Assembly: GCA_022791055.1 (NCBI GenBank)
Contig: JAAVYI010000020.1
Location: forward strand, 1-37,720
Direction of reading: 5' to 3'
Source: Clostridia bacterium
Lineage (GTDB): Bacteria; Bacillota; Clostridia; Christensenellales; Pumilibacteraceae
Length of the DNA: 37,720 bases
The position numbers were made by a program, and so were the translations under genes. Shown in pieces: positions 30,952-37,720 of the stretch. The notes under the pieces are model-generated. The model was not told where the DNA came from, did not search any database, and saw only the letters and a program-made list of their open reading frames with translations. Each line of letters begins with the position of its first letter. Positions within the stretch are counted from its first letter, which is position 1.

Positions 30952-31956
30952 ATGGGCAAGAACTTACCCGAACGCCAACAGTTCGTCCTTTTTAAGACAG
31001 CGGACGAGCGGATCGCCGTCGACGTTCGTTTCCAAGACGAAACGGTTTGGCTTTCCCTCGAACAGATGTCTGCCCTCTTCGACCGGGACAAATCGACGGT
31101 TTCGCGGCACATCAAAAACGTATTCGACGAGGGCGAACTTGAATATGCGGCAACTGTTGCAAAATTTGCAACAGTTCAAACGGAAGGCAATCGCCAAGTC
31201 GAACGAGAAATCGACTATTACAATCTCGACGTCATCATATCGGTCGGCTACCGCGTCAAATCGTTGCGCGGCACCCAGTTTCGGCAATGGGCGACCAAGC
31301 GGCTCAACGAGTATATCCGCAAAGGTTTCTCTATGGATGACGAGCGTCTCAAAAACCTCGGCGGCGGCGGGTATTTTCAAGAACTGTTAGAGCGCATTCG
31401 GGATATTCGCGCGTCGGAAAAAGTCTTTTATCGGCAAGTGTTGGACATTTACGCGACCAGTATCGATTACGACCCGAAAGCCGAAATTTCCATAGCGTTT
31501 TTCAAAAAAGTGCAAAACAAAATTCATTACGCCGTCCACGGACAAACGGCGGCCGAAGTCATTTATACGCGGGCGGACGCGGAAAAGCAGTTTATGGGGT
31601 TGACGTCGTTCGCGGGCGACAAGCCGCATTTACGCGACGCCGTCGTCGCCAAAAACTACCTCAACGAAAAGGAGCTGCGCGCGCTCGGGCAAATCGTATC
31701 CGGATACCTCGATTTCGCCGAACGCCAAGCCGAACGCGAACAGCCGATGACCATGGCCGACTGGTCGGCGCACCTCGACAGAATACTGACCATGGGCGGC
31801 GAACGCTTGCTGCAAGGCGCGGGATCCGTCAGCCACGAGCAAGCGATCGACAAAGCCAAAGACGAGTATAAAAAGTACCAGGCCAAAACCTTAAGCGCCG
31901 TCGAGAAAGCCTATCTCGCCTGTATCGACGCGCTTGCCCAAAAAACCAAACAATAA
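30952..31956 (+). CDS. RhuM family protein
   Basis: 334 aa. VWLSLEQMSALFDRDKSTVS, with HIKNVF after it (about 33-58), VAKFATVQ, YYNLDVIISVGYRVKSLRGT, FRQWATKRLNEYIRKGFSMD, and a C-terminal part with FFKKVQNKIHYAVHGQTAAE and GLTSFAGDKPHLRDAVVAKN, all typical of the RhuM family first named from a Salmonella pathogenicity island. The N-terminus looks like a DNA-binding helix-turn-helix; function in general is not established. RhuM genes are accessory and often near mobile or restriction loci, so co-transcription behind icd, six bases after its stop and without a visible ribosome site, is unusual. Confidence 0.88.
   Translation: MGKNLPERQQFVLFKTADERIAVDVRFQDETVWLSLEQMSALFDRDKSTVSRHIKNVFDEGELEYAATVAKFATVQTEGNRQVEREIDYYNLDVIISVGYRVKSLRGTQFRQWATKRLNEYIRKGFSMDDERLKNLGGGGYFQELLERIRDIRASEKVFYRQVLDIYATSIDYDPKAEISIAFFKKVQNKIHYAVHGQTAAEVIYTRADAEKQFMGLTSFAGDKPHLRDAVVAKNYLNEKELRALGQIVSGYLDFAERQAEREQPMTMADWSAHLDRILTMGGERLLQGAGSVSHEQAIDKAKDEYKKYQAKTLSAVEKAYLACIDALAQKTKQ
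31152..31176. repeat. 25-base perfect palindrome inside the rhuM gene
   Basis: AACTGTTGCAAA (31152-31163), one base, and its exact complement TTTGCAACAGTT (31165-31176). It encodes part of the conserved VAKFATVQ segment, so the protein constrains it at least in part. Confidence 0.85.
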
Positions 31957-31966
31957 ATCCTATCTT

Positions 31967-31999
31967 AAAAACCCCGTTGCCGAGATGCAACGGGGTTTT
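31967..31999. terminator. Strong bidirectional terminator between rhuM and ddl
   Basis: AAAACCCCGTTGC pairs with GCAACGGGGTTTT around CGAGAT, with T runs on both strands. It lies 11 bases after the rhuM stop and about 35 bases after the ddl stop on the other strand, so it can end both convergent transcripts. Confidence 0.92.
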
Positions 32000-32033
32000 G
32001 CTTACGCGATTTCTTTGCGGCACGATTGCGCGC

Positions 32034-33113
32034 TTAGGCTTTCCCTTTTATGACCGGTGTTTGAAAGGCGTATTTGAGGCGGTCGCGGTCGCGGTGGTCG
32101 GCGATCGCCAGTTCGATCAGGCGCTCTATCAGCTTTTCGGGGCGGCGGTCGGTGAACAGGTAGTTGGCGAGCGAGCCGGGCACGGTGTTGATCTCATTGA
32201 CATATAAGTCGTCGCCTTTTTTCATGAAGTCGACGCGCGCCACACCCGACGCGCCGACGGCGCAAAAGGCGCGTTTGGTCAGTTCTTGCACGCGTGCGCG
32301 CACCTCGTCGGAAACGGGCGCGGGCATCAGGCGTTTGGGGTTTTTGCCTTTGCCCGGGCAATATTTGTCCTCGTATTTCAAAAATTCGCGCCAGCCGACC
32401 GGCTGCTCGAGTTCGGTCACTTCGACTTCCGAGCCGCGCCCCAGCGCCGCGCAGTTGAGTTCGGTAAAGTCCTCGAGCGCCTGTTCGACGATGACGCGAT
32501 TGTCCCACTCGAACGCCACGCGCAGCGCGTCTACGAGATCGGTGACGTTTTTGGCGACGTTGATGCCGATGCTCGAACCGAGGTTGGCCGGCTTTACGAT
32601 CATCGGGAACGCGAACCGCTCTTGCACCGAACGGATGAACTCGAACACGTTGTTTTCATACGTCACGCGGTCGAGGCCGGCGAACGGCACGACCGGCAGA
32701 CCGTCGGCCGCAAACAGCTTTTTCATGACGATTTTATCCATGCCGACAGCCGACGCCAGCACGTCGCTACAGGTGAGCGGAATGCCGCTCATGCGGAACA
32801 CGCCTTGCAACACGCCGTCCTCGCCCGTCATGCCGTGGCAGCAGTTGACGGCGGCGTCGAGCGCGGCGATCGCTTTATTGCGACCGTTAAACAGGCGGTT
32901 GTCGGCCGGCAGCAAATGCACGCGCTTGCCGAACTTGCCGCACGTCACCGATTCGATGTCGGTATAGCGGCGGTCGGCGCGCCAAACGCCGTCCTCGCCG
33001 ATATACACGGGGATCACCTTGTAGCCCTTGATCAGATGGAGCACCTGTATGCCCGTGGCGATGCTCACCTTGTGTTCGCTGCTTTTGCCGCCGAATATAA
33101 CCGCAACCGTCAT
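32034..33113 (-). CDS. ddl: D-alanine--D-alanine ligase
   Basis: 359 aa. ATP-grasp enzyme joining two D-alanines for peptidoglycan precursors in the cytoplasm. VAVIFGGKSSEHKVSI at the N-terminus, CCHGMTGEDGVLQG near 91, IVKPANLGSSIGINVA near 172 and VNEINTVPGSLANYLF near 311 are the diagnostic motifs. The omega-loop segment FLKYEDKY keeps tyrosine rather than the histidine seen in VanA-type ligases, so D-Ala-D-Ala specificity (vancomycin sensitivity) is expected. ATG 33113 has GAGGTG eight bases upstream. Convergent with rhuM and divergent from the GT2-ABC operon. Confidence 0.95.
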   Translation of the reverse strand: MTVAVIFGGKSSEHKVSIATGIQVLHLIKGYKVIPVYIGEDGVWRADRRYTDIESVTCGKFGKRVHLLPADNRLFNGRNKAIAALDAAVNCCHGMTGEDGVLQGVFRMSGIPLTCSDVLASAVGMDKIVMKKLFAADGLPVVPFAGLDRVTYENNVFEFIRSVQERFAFPMIVKPANLGSSIGINVAKNVTDLVDALRVAFEWDNRVIVEQALEDFTELNCAALGRGSEVEVTELEQPVGWREFLKYEDKYCPGKGKNPKRLMPAPVSDEVRARVQELTKRAFCAVGASGVARVDFMKKGDDLYVNEINTVPGSLANYLFTDRRPEKLIERLIELAIADHRDRDRLKYAFQTPVIKGKA

Positions 33114-33192
33114 GATTTTTTCACCTCTCGACTACTTATATATGCTTGGGCGGTTTCTAATGTGATTTTAATGCCGCATTCCCTTTGGTTAC

Positions 33193-33220
33193 TTGACAAA
33201 TGCGCATATTCTTGTATAAT
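33193..33220 (+). promoter_or_regulatory. Promoter of the GT2-ABC operon
   Basis: TTGACA (33193-33198), a 16-base spacer and TATAAT (33215-33220), near consensus. The leader to the GTG start is about 85 bases. Confidence 0.85.
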
Positions 33221-33313
33221 GATATTTGTATACTTTTTGCGGTGATATTCTTACAAAAAAACACTTACACTATGTAAGAACTACGGCAGTAAACCTTTGA
33301 GGAGAAATAGCCA

Positions 33314-34711
33314 GTGTGGTATGAAATTCTTTACCGCGTACTCAGCATCGTCAATTATGTCGTCTTGATCGTCATAGCGATCCCGGTGCTGTTACAGCTA
33401 CTCTACGTCATCTTTGCGTTTATCAAAAAACGGACGTGGAAACAGAGCGAGGTCAAAGGCAGAATTGCCTATCTGATCCCGGCGCACAACGAAGATGCCG
33501 TTATTTTCGATACCGTCAAATCGATCCTCGAAAAACAGAACTACCCGCGCGACAAGTTTGACGTGTACGTTGTCGCCGACAACTGCACCGACCGCACCGC
33601 CGAACTCGCCGAAAAAGCCGGGGCGACCGTACTCGTACACAACGACCCCGACCCCGCGCACCACATGGCGGCGTACCCTTTACGCTACGGCATCAACTAC
33701 ATTGTCAACGACTGCGGCATCGACTACGACATGCTCATCCGCGTCGACGCCGACAACCATTTAAACGACGAATTCTCTTCGCTGATGAACGACGCGTTCC
33801 AATCGGGCGTCGACTTCGCGCGGCCGTATGAGGGCGCAATCAACGCGACGCAGAACTTTTACACCAAGGCCTGCGCGCTGTTCTACACCTTCGATTCGCG
33901 CTACGGCAGCCGCGTGCGCGAGCGCATGAACCTCGCCGCCCACGTCAACGGCAGCGGCGCGATGATGAGCATACGCATGTTAAAAGCCACCGGCGGCTAC
34001 GACTGTCTGACCATTTCCGAGGACGCCGAGTACTTCATCAACCGCTTGAACGACGGCTACAAGGGGCATTTTATCGAGGACGCCGTCGTATACGAAGACA
34101 TGCCGTCGTCGTTTACCGACACGCTCAACCGCAACAAGCGCATCGCCAGCGGCAGCGTCTCGCTGTTAAAGCCCAAGTTTGCCAAACTGATCGGGCGATT
34201 TTTCAAGACCGGCGATTTCAGCTGTTTGGAGATCTGTCTGACATACAGCTTTGTTTTTCTGACAACGCTGCTGTCGATCTGGATCCCGCTGTACTATATC
34301 TATCATTTCCTGTTCCTCGGCTTTGCCGCCTACGGGTGGCTGCCGCTGACGCTGCAACCGGCCGCGTATTACCATGCGTCGCTGTGGAATACCGTCATCA
34401 TCGGCGGCAGTATCGTCGTCGGCCTGTTCCTGTTCTTCGGCTATCTGCAAGCGCTGTTTTTGGTGCTGGCCGACTATAAAAAGCTGGGCGCGAAAAAGCG
34501 GCGCGAGCTGTTGTCCGCCGTATTCTTGTTCCCGCTTTTTCTGATACTATATGCGGTAACGCTGTGCATCGGCACAATGTCCAAGCCGACCTGGGGTCGC
34601 GCCAAACGCAACGCGCAAACGCCCGCGCTCGAGGAAGAGCAAGCGCCCGCCGCGACCGCACAGCTCGAAGCGGCGGCAACCGAGGACGAAACGGACGAAC
34701 AAAACGAGTAA
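33314..34711 (+). CDS. Membrane GT2 glycosyltransferase (cellulose-synthase-like superfamily)
   Basis: 465 aa. An N-terminal membrane helix (VLSIVNYVVLIVIAIPVLL), a GT-A domain with IAYLIPAHNED (51-61), VVADNCTDRTAELA, the metal-binding RVDADN (143-148) and the acceptor motif SEDAEY (235-240), then at least three membrane helices (about 290-410) and an Ala/Glu-rich cytoplasmic tail. In place of the processive QXXRW motif it has NRNKRIASGS, so it may add single sugars or make a short polymer. GTG 33314 follows AGGAG by nine bases. The ABC exporter genes behind it suggest that the product is exported by them. Confidence 0.85.
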   Translation: MWYEILYRVLSIVNYVVLIVIAIPVLLQLLYVIFAFIKKRTWKQSEVKGRIAYLIPAHNEDAVIFDTVKSILEKQNYPRDKFDVYVVADNCTDRTAELAEKAGATVLVHNDPDPAHHMAAYPLRYGINYIVNDCGIDYDMLIRVDADNHLNDEFSSLMNDAFQSGVDFARPYEGAINATQNFYTKACALFYTFDSRYGSRVRERMNLAAHVNGSGAMMSIRMLKATGGYDCLTISEDAEYFINRLNDGYKGHFIEDAVVYEDMPSSFTDTLNRNKRIASGSVSLLKPKFAKLIGRFFKTGDFSCLEICLTYSFVFLTTLLSIWIPLYYIYHFLFLGFAAYGWLPLTLQPAAYYHASLWNTVIIGGSIVVGLFLFFGYLQALFLVLADYKKLGAKKRRELLSAVFLFPLFLILYAVTLCIGTMSKPTWGRAKRNAQTPALEEEQAPAATAQLEAAATEDETDEQNE

Positions 34712-34730
34712 CCGAAAAGAGGTACACCTT

Positions 34731-35675
34731 TTGGAAAACAACTACGCACTGGAAATCGAACATTTGTCGAAGGCATACGGCGCCGTCAAGGCGGTCGACG
34801 ACATTTCGTTTACCGTCGAAAAAGGTTCGCTGTTTGCCTTTTTGGGCATCAACGGCGCGGGCAAAAGCACGACGATCAATATCATCTGTTCGATTTTGGG
34901 TAAAGACGCCGGCAAGATCACCGTCGGCGGCTACGACATCGACGGCGATACCATGCCGATTAAGCGCGAGATCGGCATTGTCTTTCAATCGAGCGTGCTC
35001 GACACGCAGCTGACCGTCAAAGAGAATCTCGAAGTGCGCACGTCCTTTTACTCGATGACGCGCGAGGAAAAGCGGCAAGCGATCGCCGACATCGTGCGGC
35101 TGCTCGAACTCGAGCCGATCTTAAACCGACAAGTCAAGAATTTGAGCGGCGGACAGATGCGGCGCGTCGATATTGCGCGCGCCATGGTGCACCGCCCCAA
35201 GCTACTGATCCTCGACGAGCCGACGACCGGCCTCGACCCCAAGACGCGGCTGGTTGTTTGGGCGCTGATCGACCGCATTCGGCAGGAAACGGGCATGACG
35301 GTCTTTTTGACGACGCACTACCTCGAAGAGGCCGAAAAGGCGACCGACGTCGTCATCATGGACAAGGGGCGCATCATCGCACACGGCACGCCGATCGAGC
35401 TGAAAAACCGCTATTCGCATGACAGTATACTTTGTTACCGCGCCCGCGAACAGGCCTTAGAGGACGCTTTCACGGCCGATAACGTCGCTTTTACCTACGA
35501 CGACGAACACGGCGCTTATAAGATCGTCATTGCCGACACGGCGCAAGCCAAGGCGCTCATCCGAAAATTCGACGCGTATCTGACCGACATCGAGATCATT
35601 AAAGGCGACATGGACGACGTGTTTTTGCGGGTCACCGGGCAGAATATCATCGACAGCAACGGAGGCGAGCAATGA
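34731..35675 (+). CDS. ABC-2 type exporter, ATP-binding subunit
   Basis: 314 aa. Walker A GINGAGKST at 39-47, Q-loop VFQSS near 84-88, signature LSGGQ at 138-142, Walker B LLILDEP at 158-164 and the switch histidine in TTHYLEEAE near 196. The C-terminal 80 residues are a DUF4162-like extension as in DrrA/NatA-type exporters. It drives ATP-dependent export with the permease encoded next. TTG 34731 starts 19 bases after the GT2 stop, eight bases after AGAGG. The rare start codon may lower its yield relative to the GT. Substrate unknown: glycolipid, glycan or drug. Confidence 0.92.
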   Translation: MENNYALEIEHLSKAYGAVKAVDDISFTVEKGSLFAFLGINGAGKSTTINIICSILGKDAGKITVGGYDIDGDTMPIKREIGIVFQSSVLDTQLTVKENLEVRTSFYSMTREEKRQAIADIVRLLELEPILNRQVKNLSGGQMRRVDIARAMVHRPKLLILDEPTTGLDPKTRLVVWALIDRIRQETGMTVFLTTHYLEEAEKATDVVIMDKGRIIAHGTPIELKNRYSHDSILCYRAREQALEDAFTADNVAFTYDDEHGAYKIVIADTAQAKALIRKFDAYLTDIEIIKGDMDDVFLRVTGQNIIDSNGGEQ

Positions 35676-36709
35676 CGCAACAGACAAAAGCAAAAACGCG
35701 CAACGTCGACATCTTTTTTCAGTTGACGCGGCGGCACTTGCTGGTATTTTTCAAAAACAAAATTCGCCTGATGTACACCCTGCTCGTCCCCGTCATCATC
35801 TTTGTCGTCTATATTTTCTTTCTGCGCGACTTGGAACTGACCAGCGTCAAAAGCGCGCTGGCGCAAATCGGCGTCGATAAGCCCGAACTGCAAGACACCG
35901 TAAACGTGCTTATGTGTGACGGCGGTTTTTGGAAACGGGTCAGCACGCTGGTCGACTGTTGGATGATCAGCGGTATCCTGGCGCTGTCGGCGATCACGGT
36001 CTCCTTGCAAACCAATTCGGTGTTCGTCGAGGATAAACAGAACGGCGTCAACCGCGATTTCGCCTCGTCCCCCATTTTGCGCAACATTCTCGTAACAAGC
36101 TATTTCTTTTTCAACTTTATCGTCACGATCATGGTCTGCCTGGCGTTCCTGATTATCTGCTTGATCTACCTTGCTTGCATGGGCGAGTTCGCGCTGACGT
36201 TCGCCAACTTTATGACGGTGCTGACGGTGCTGCTGTTCTCGACCATATCTTCCACGCTGATGACGGTGTTTTTATGCTCGTTCGTCAAGTCGGAGGGAAC
36301 GATGGCGAGTATCGTCGCCGTGTTCTCGACCGCAGTCGGCTTTCTCATCGGCGCGTATATGCCGCTCGGCATGTTGCCCGATTGGGTGCAAGGCATTTGC
36401 GGCTTTATTCCCGGCACGTACTCGTGCGCTCTGCTGCGCTACGGGTTCATGTCCGGCCCGATCGCGGGCTTGACCGAATATTTGAGCGGCACGCTGCAAC
36501 TGACCGAATGCGCCCCGCTGATCGCCAATTTGACCGACACATTCGGCTATAATCTCAACTTCTTCGGCGTCAGCGTCAATCCGCAGTACCAGTCGCTCGC
36601 CATCGCCGTGTTTATCGTCGTGTTCCTCGCCCTCAATATCGGCGTCGGCAAGCAGCTCGCGTCGGTATTAGGTCTCGGCAAAAAACGCCGCAAGAAAAAA
36701 AGCAAATAG
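35672..36709 (+). CDS. ABC-2 type exporter, permease subunit
   Basis: 345 aa. One membrane helix near the N-terminus (LMYTLLVPVIIFVVYIFFL), an external loop to about residue 100, and five further helices (for example VTSYFFFNFIVTIMVCLAFL, ASIVAVFSTAVGFLIGAY), ending in a Lys/Arg-rich tail GKKRRKKKSK. Matches the ABC2_membrane architecture including the IPGTYSCALLRYGFMSG segment before the last helix. ATG 35672 overlaps the ATPase stop as ATGA, so the two are coupled. Confidence 0.9.
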   Translation: MTQQTKAKTRNVDIFFQLTRRHLLVFFKNKIRLMYTLLVPVIIFVVYIFFLRDLELTSVKSALAQIGVDKPELQDTVNVLMCDGGFWKRVSTLVDCWMISGILALSAITVSLQTNSVFVEDKQNGVNRDFASSPILRNILVTSYFFFNFIVTIMVCLAFLIICLIYLACMGEFALTFANFMTVLTVLLFSTISSTLMTVFLCSFVKSEGTMASIVAVFSTAVGFLIGAYMPLGMLPDWVQGICGFIPGTYSCALLRYGFMSGPIAGLTEYLSGTLQLTECAPLIANLTDTFGYNLNFFGVSVNPQYQSLAIAVFIVVFLALNIGVGKQLASVLGLGKKRRKKKSK

Positions 36710-37169
36710 CTTTTTTCTTCCGACTTGGAAATAAAATTGTCGTAAATCCTGCGGACGAGGGTTTTGCGGGCAAAGGAAATGAAAGCCTTTTCGCAAAAGA
36801 CCGAAAAAAATATTCTTACCTTTTGGCGTCAAAAACTAGTCTTTTCCCTCTTTATAAGTTATATAAGTTGTCGCTATTGTTTGCGAAAAGAGATTGCTTT
36901 TGTTTCGTCGACCTCTTAGCGGCACTTTACAAACTCGTCAGATTCGCTTCCCGCAAGGGAAGTCGTTCAGGAGGGGTGAGTTAAGAGAGGGGAACCCAGT
37001 CGAAAGGGTTCCCCTCTCTTGCAGTTTTCGCCGAGGCCTTTTGATGTCAAAAGGCCGGAAATCCTTTTGCCGCCAAAAAGCGTGAATCATGTTTTGCATT
37101 CTTTTTCTAAAAGACTATCCTTTCCTTTAGAACACTAAAAACCCGAAAATCGAATTATCTCCTTTATAA
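36710..37169. repeat. Gene-free stretch holding a host hairpin repeat (36967-37062)
   Basis: AAGAGAGGGGAACCC (36983-36997) and GGGTTCCCCTCTCTT (37006-37020) form a perfect 15-bp stem with an AGTCGAAA loop, followed by GCAGTTTTCGCC and a second palindrome, CCTTTTGATGTCAAAAGG (37037-37054). This is the uninterrupted version, in reverse, of the repeat at 25518-25690 inside the phage cluster. The hairpin could also end the ABC operon. I see no gene in the rest of the stretch. Confidence 0.8.
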
Positions 37170-37204
37170 ACATAAAAACGCCGATCGTTGCGGCGTTTTT
37201 ATGT
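37170..37204 (-). terminator. Terminator of the small orphan gene
   Basis: ACATAAAAACGCCG and CGGCGTTTTTATGT, 14 bp, with a seven-base loop. On the minus strand the stem ends in a T run directly after the stop at 37213. Confidence 0.85.
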
Positions 37205-37212
37205 TCTCTTTT

Positions 37213-37368
37213 TTATTCTTCGGTATCGTAGCGGACAAACTCATCCGCGGTCGAGAGAGTCGCCGCGATCTCATATAGCGACATGCGCGCGATCTCGGCC
37301 GGCAAATCGACAGTCGGCACTTCCGTCGTCAAATTTTTACCGAACAATTTTTCATAAAATTCGTCCAT
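37213..37368 (-). CDS. Small orphan protein of unknown function
   Basis: 51 aa, acidic: MDEFYEKLFGKNLTTEVPTV, then DLPAEIARMSLYEIAATLST and ADEFVRYDTEE. Not a family I recognise. It has all parts of a single-gene unit: a near-consensus promoter (37434-37462), GGGGAG six bases before ATG 37368, and a terminator just behind the stop. A longer frame from GTG 37419 would add 17 residues but leaves the leader too short for that promoter's second -10 candidate. Confidence 0.65.
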   Translation of the reverse strand: MDEFYEKLFGKNLTTEVPTVDLPAEIARMSLYEIAATLSTADEFVRYDTEE

Positions 37369-37433
37369 CACCGTCTCCCCTTGTTGCGTGCGCTCGACAA
37401 AGCGTATTGTCTCACCCACGGCTTTATTATACT

Positions 37434-37462
37434 ATTATACCACACATTTACAAAAAAAGCAA
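37434..37462 (-). promoter_or_regulatory. Promoter of the small orphan gene
   Basis: TTGCTT (37462-37457), 17-base spacer, TATAAT (37439-37434) on the minus strand. A second TATAAT lies eight bases further downstream (37431-37426). Confidence 0.75.
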
Positions 37463-37530
37463 TACCTAATGTAAAAAAATTTTCGGTTTTTTTAGAGTCG
37501 GTGCAAAGTTGCGATAATAAGATTACCGCC

Positions 37531-37625
37531 TTTTGTCATTCCGACCGCAGTCGAGAAATGTACGCAGGCGCATAGAATACTTGATTCGCTACGCTAGACC
37601 TCTCGACTTCGCTCGAGGTGACAAA
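37531..37625. repeat. MITE-like terminal-inverted-repeat element, copy 3
   Basis: 95 bp from TTTTGTCATTCCGACCGCAG to CTTCGCTCGAGGTGACAAA, in the opposite orientation to the copies at 26222 and 28551. Preceded by TAAGATTACCGCC, which also precedes copy 4, so the element and its flank are duplicated in tandem with a ~120-base period. Confidence 0.85.
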
Positions 37626-37650
37626 TAGTCGGTTACTAAGATTACCGTCC

Positions 37651-37720
37651 TTTTGTCATTCCGACCGCAGTCGAGAAATGTACGCAGGCGTATAAAATAA
37701 TTGATTCGCTACGCTAGACC
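37651..37720. repeat. MITE-like element, copy 4, cut by the window end
   Basis: Starts TTTTGTCATTCCGACCGCAG and matches copy 3 closely (CAGGCGTATAAAATAATTG instead of CAGGCGCATAGAATACTTG) to the last base. The tandem array may continue outside the window. Confidence 0.85.

Noticed and set aside
32034..33113. ddl as a VanA-like D-Ala-D-Lac ligase
   Set aside because: The omega loop keeps the tyrosine of D-Ala-D-Ala ligases, and no vanH or vanX neighbours are present.
1..37720. Search for tRNA genes or attachment sites bordering the phage cluster
   Set aside because: No cloverleaf sequence or matching direct repeats at the two borders could be recognised by eye; covariance-model searches would be needed to be sure.

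Overview
The window looks like a chromosomal segment of an uncultured Gram-positive bacterium, most likely Bacillota/Clostridia. The reasons are strong AGGAGG-type ribosome binding sites, frequent GTG/TTG starts, sigma-70 promoters with TTGACA/TATAAT boxes, a single D-Ala-D-Ala ligase, and a homodimeric eukaryote-type isocitrate dehydrogenase. The assignment to a phylum is inference; no rRNA or tRNA gene is visible. No CRISPR array, integrase, transposase or reverse transcriptase was found.

Region 1 (about 357-14358, minus strand) is a Wzx/Wzy-type cell-surface polysaccharide operon. One good promoter (14330-14358) drives, in order: a DegT-type sugar aminotransferase, a polyprenyl-phosphate sugar-1-phosphate transferase that starts the lipid-linked unit, glycosyltransferases of the GT2, GT-D, GT4, CDP-glycerol-transferase, GT32, GT2 and GT2 types with a Wzy-like polymerase among them, a Wzx flippase, a lipoprotein with an Ig-like domain and a polysialyltransferase-like domain, and a DUF1919 protein. 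A hairpin terminator follows at 357-387. The DNA is clearly more AT-rich than the rest of the window, which suggests separate acquisition. The lipoprotein gene is split from its signal peptide by a run of nine G/C bases, so it is either phase-variable or carries a homopolymer error.

Region 2 (about 14467-29388) is a compact short-tailed-phage structural cluster, nearly all on the minus strand: a putative HTH regulator, TerL, a small unknown, a zinc-ribbon protein, portal, a small Pro/Ala-rich protein, major capsid protein, connector-like proteins, three beta-rich tail proteins, a BhlA/UviB holin-like protein, a coiled-coil protein and a second holin. I see no integrase, replication genes, scaffold, tail spike or endolysin. 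All recognised reading frames are open, yet almost every long gap between genes is filled by dispersed hairpin repeats, some shared with flanking host DNA. That suggests a long-resident, possibly domesticated element. A secreted SH3b protein sits on the opposite strand beside TerL.

Region 3 (29694-37720) is ordinary chromosome: icd followed closely by a rhuM-family gene, ddl, then an operon of a membrane GT2 glycosyltransferase and a two-gene ABC-2 exporter, a small orphan gene, and tandem copies of a MITE-like repeat running off the window end.

The points I think most deserve a second look are the family of hairpin repeats with compensatory stem changes inside the phage cluster, the domesticated/GTA-like composition of that cluster, and the homopolymer switch in the surface lipoprotein gene.
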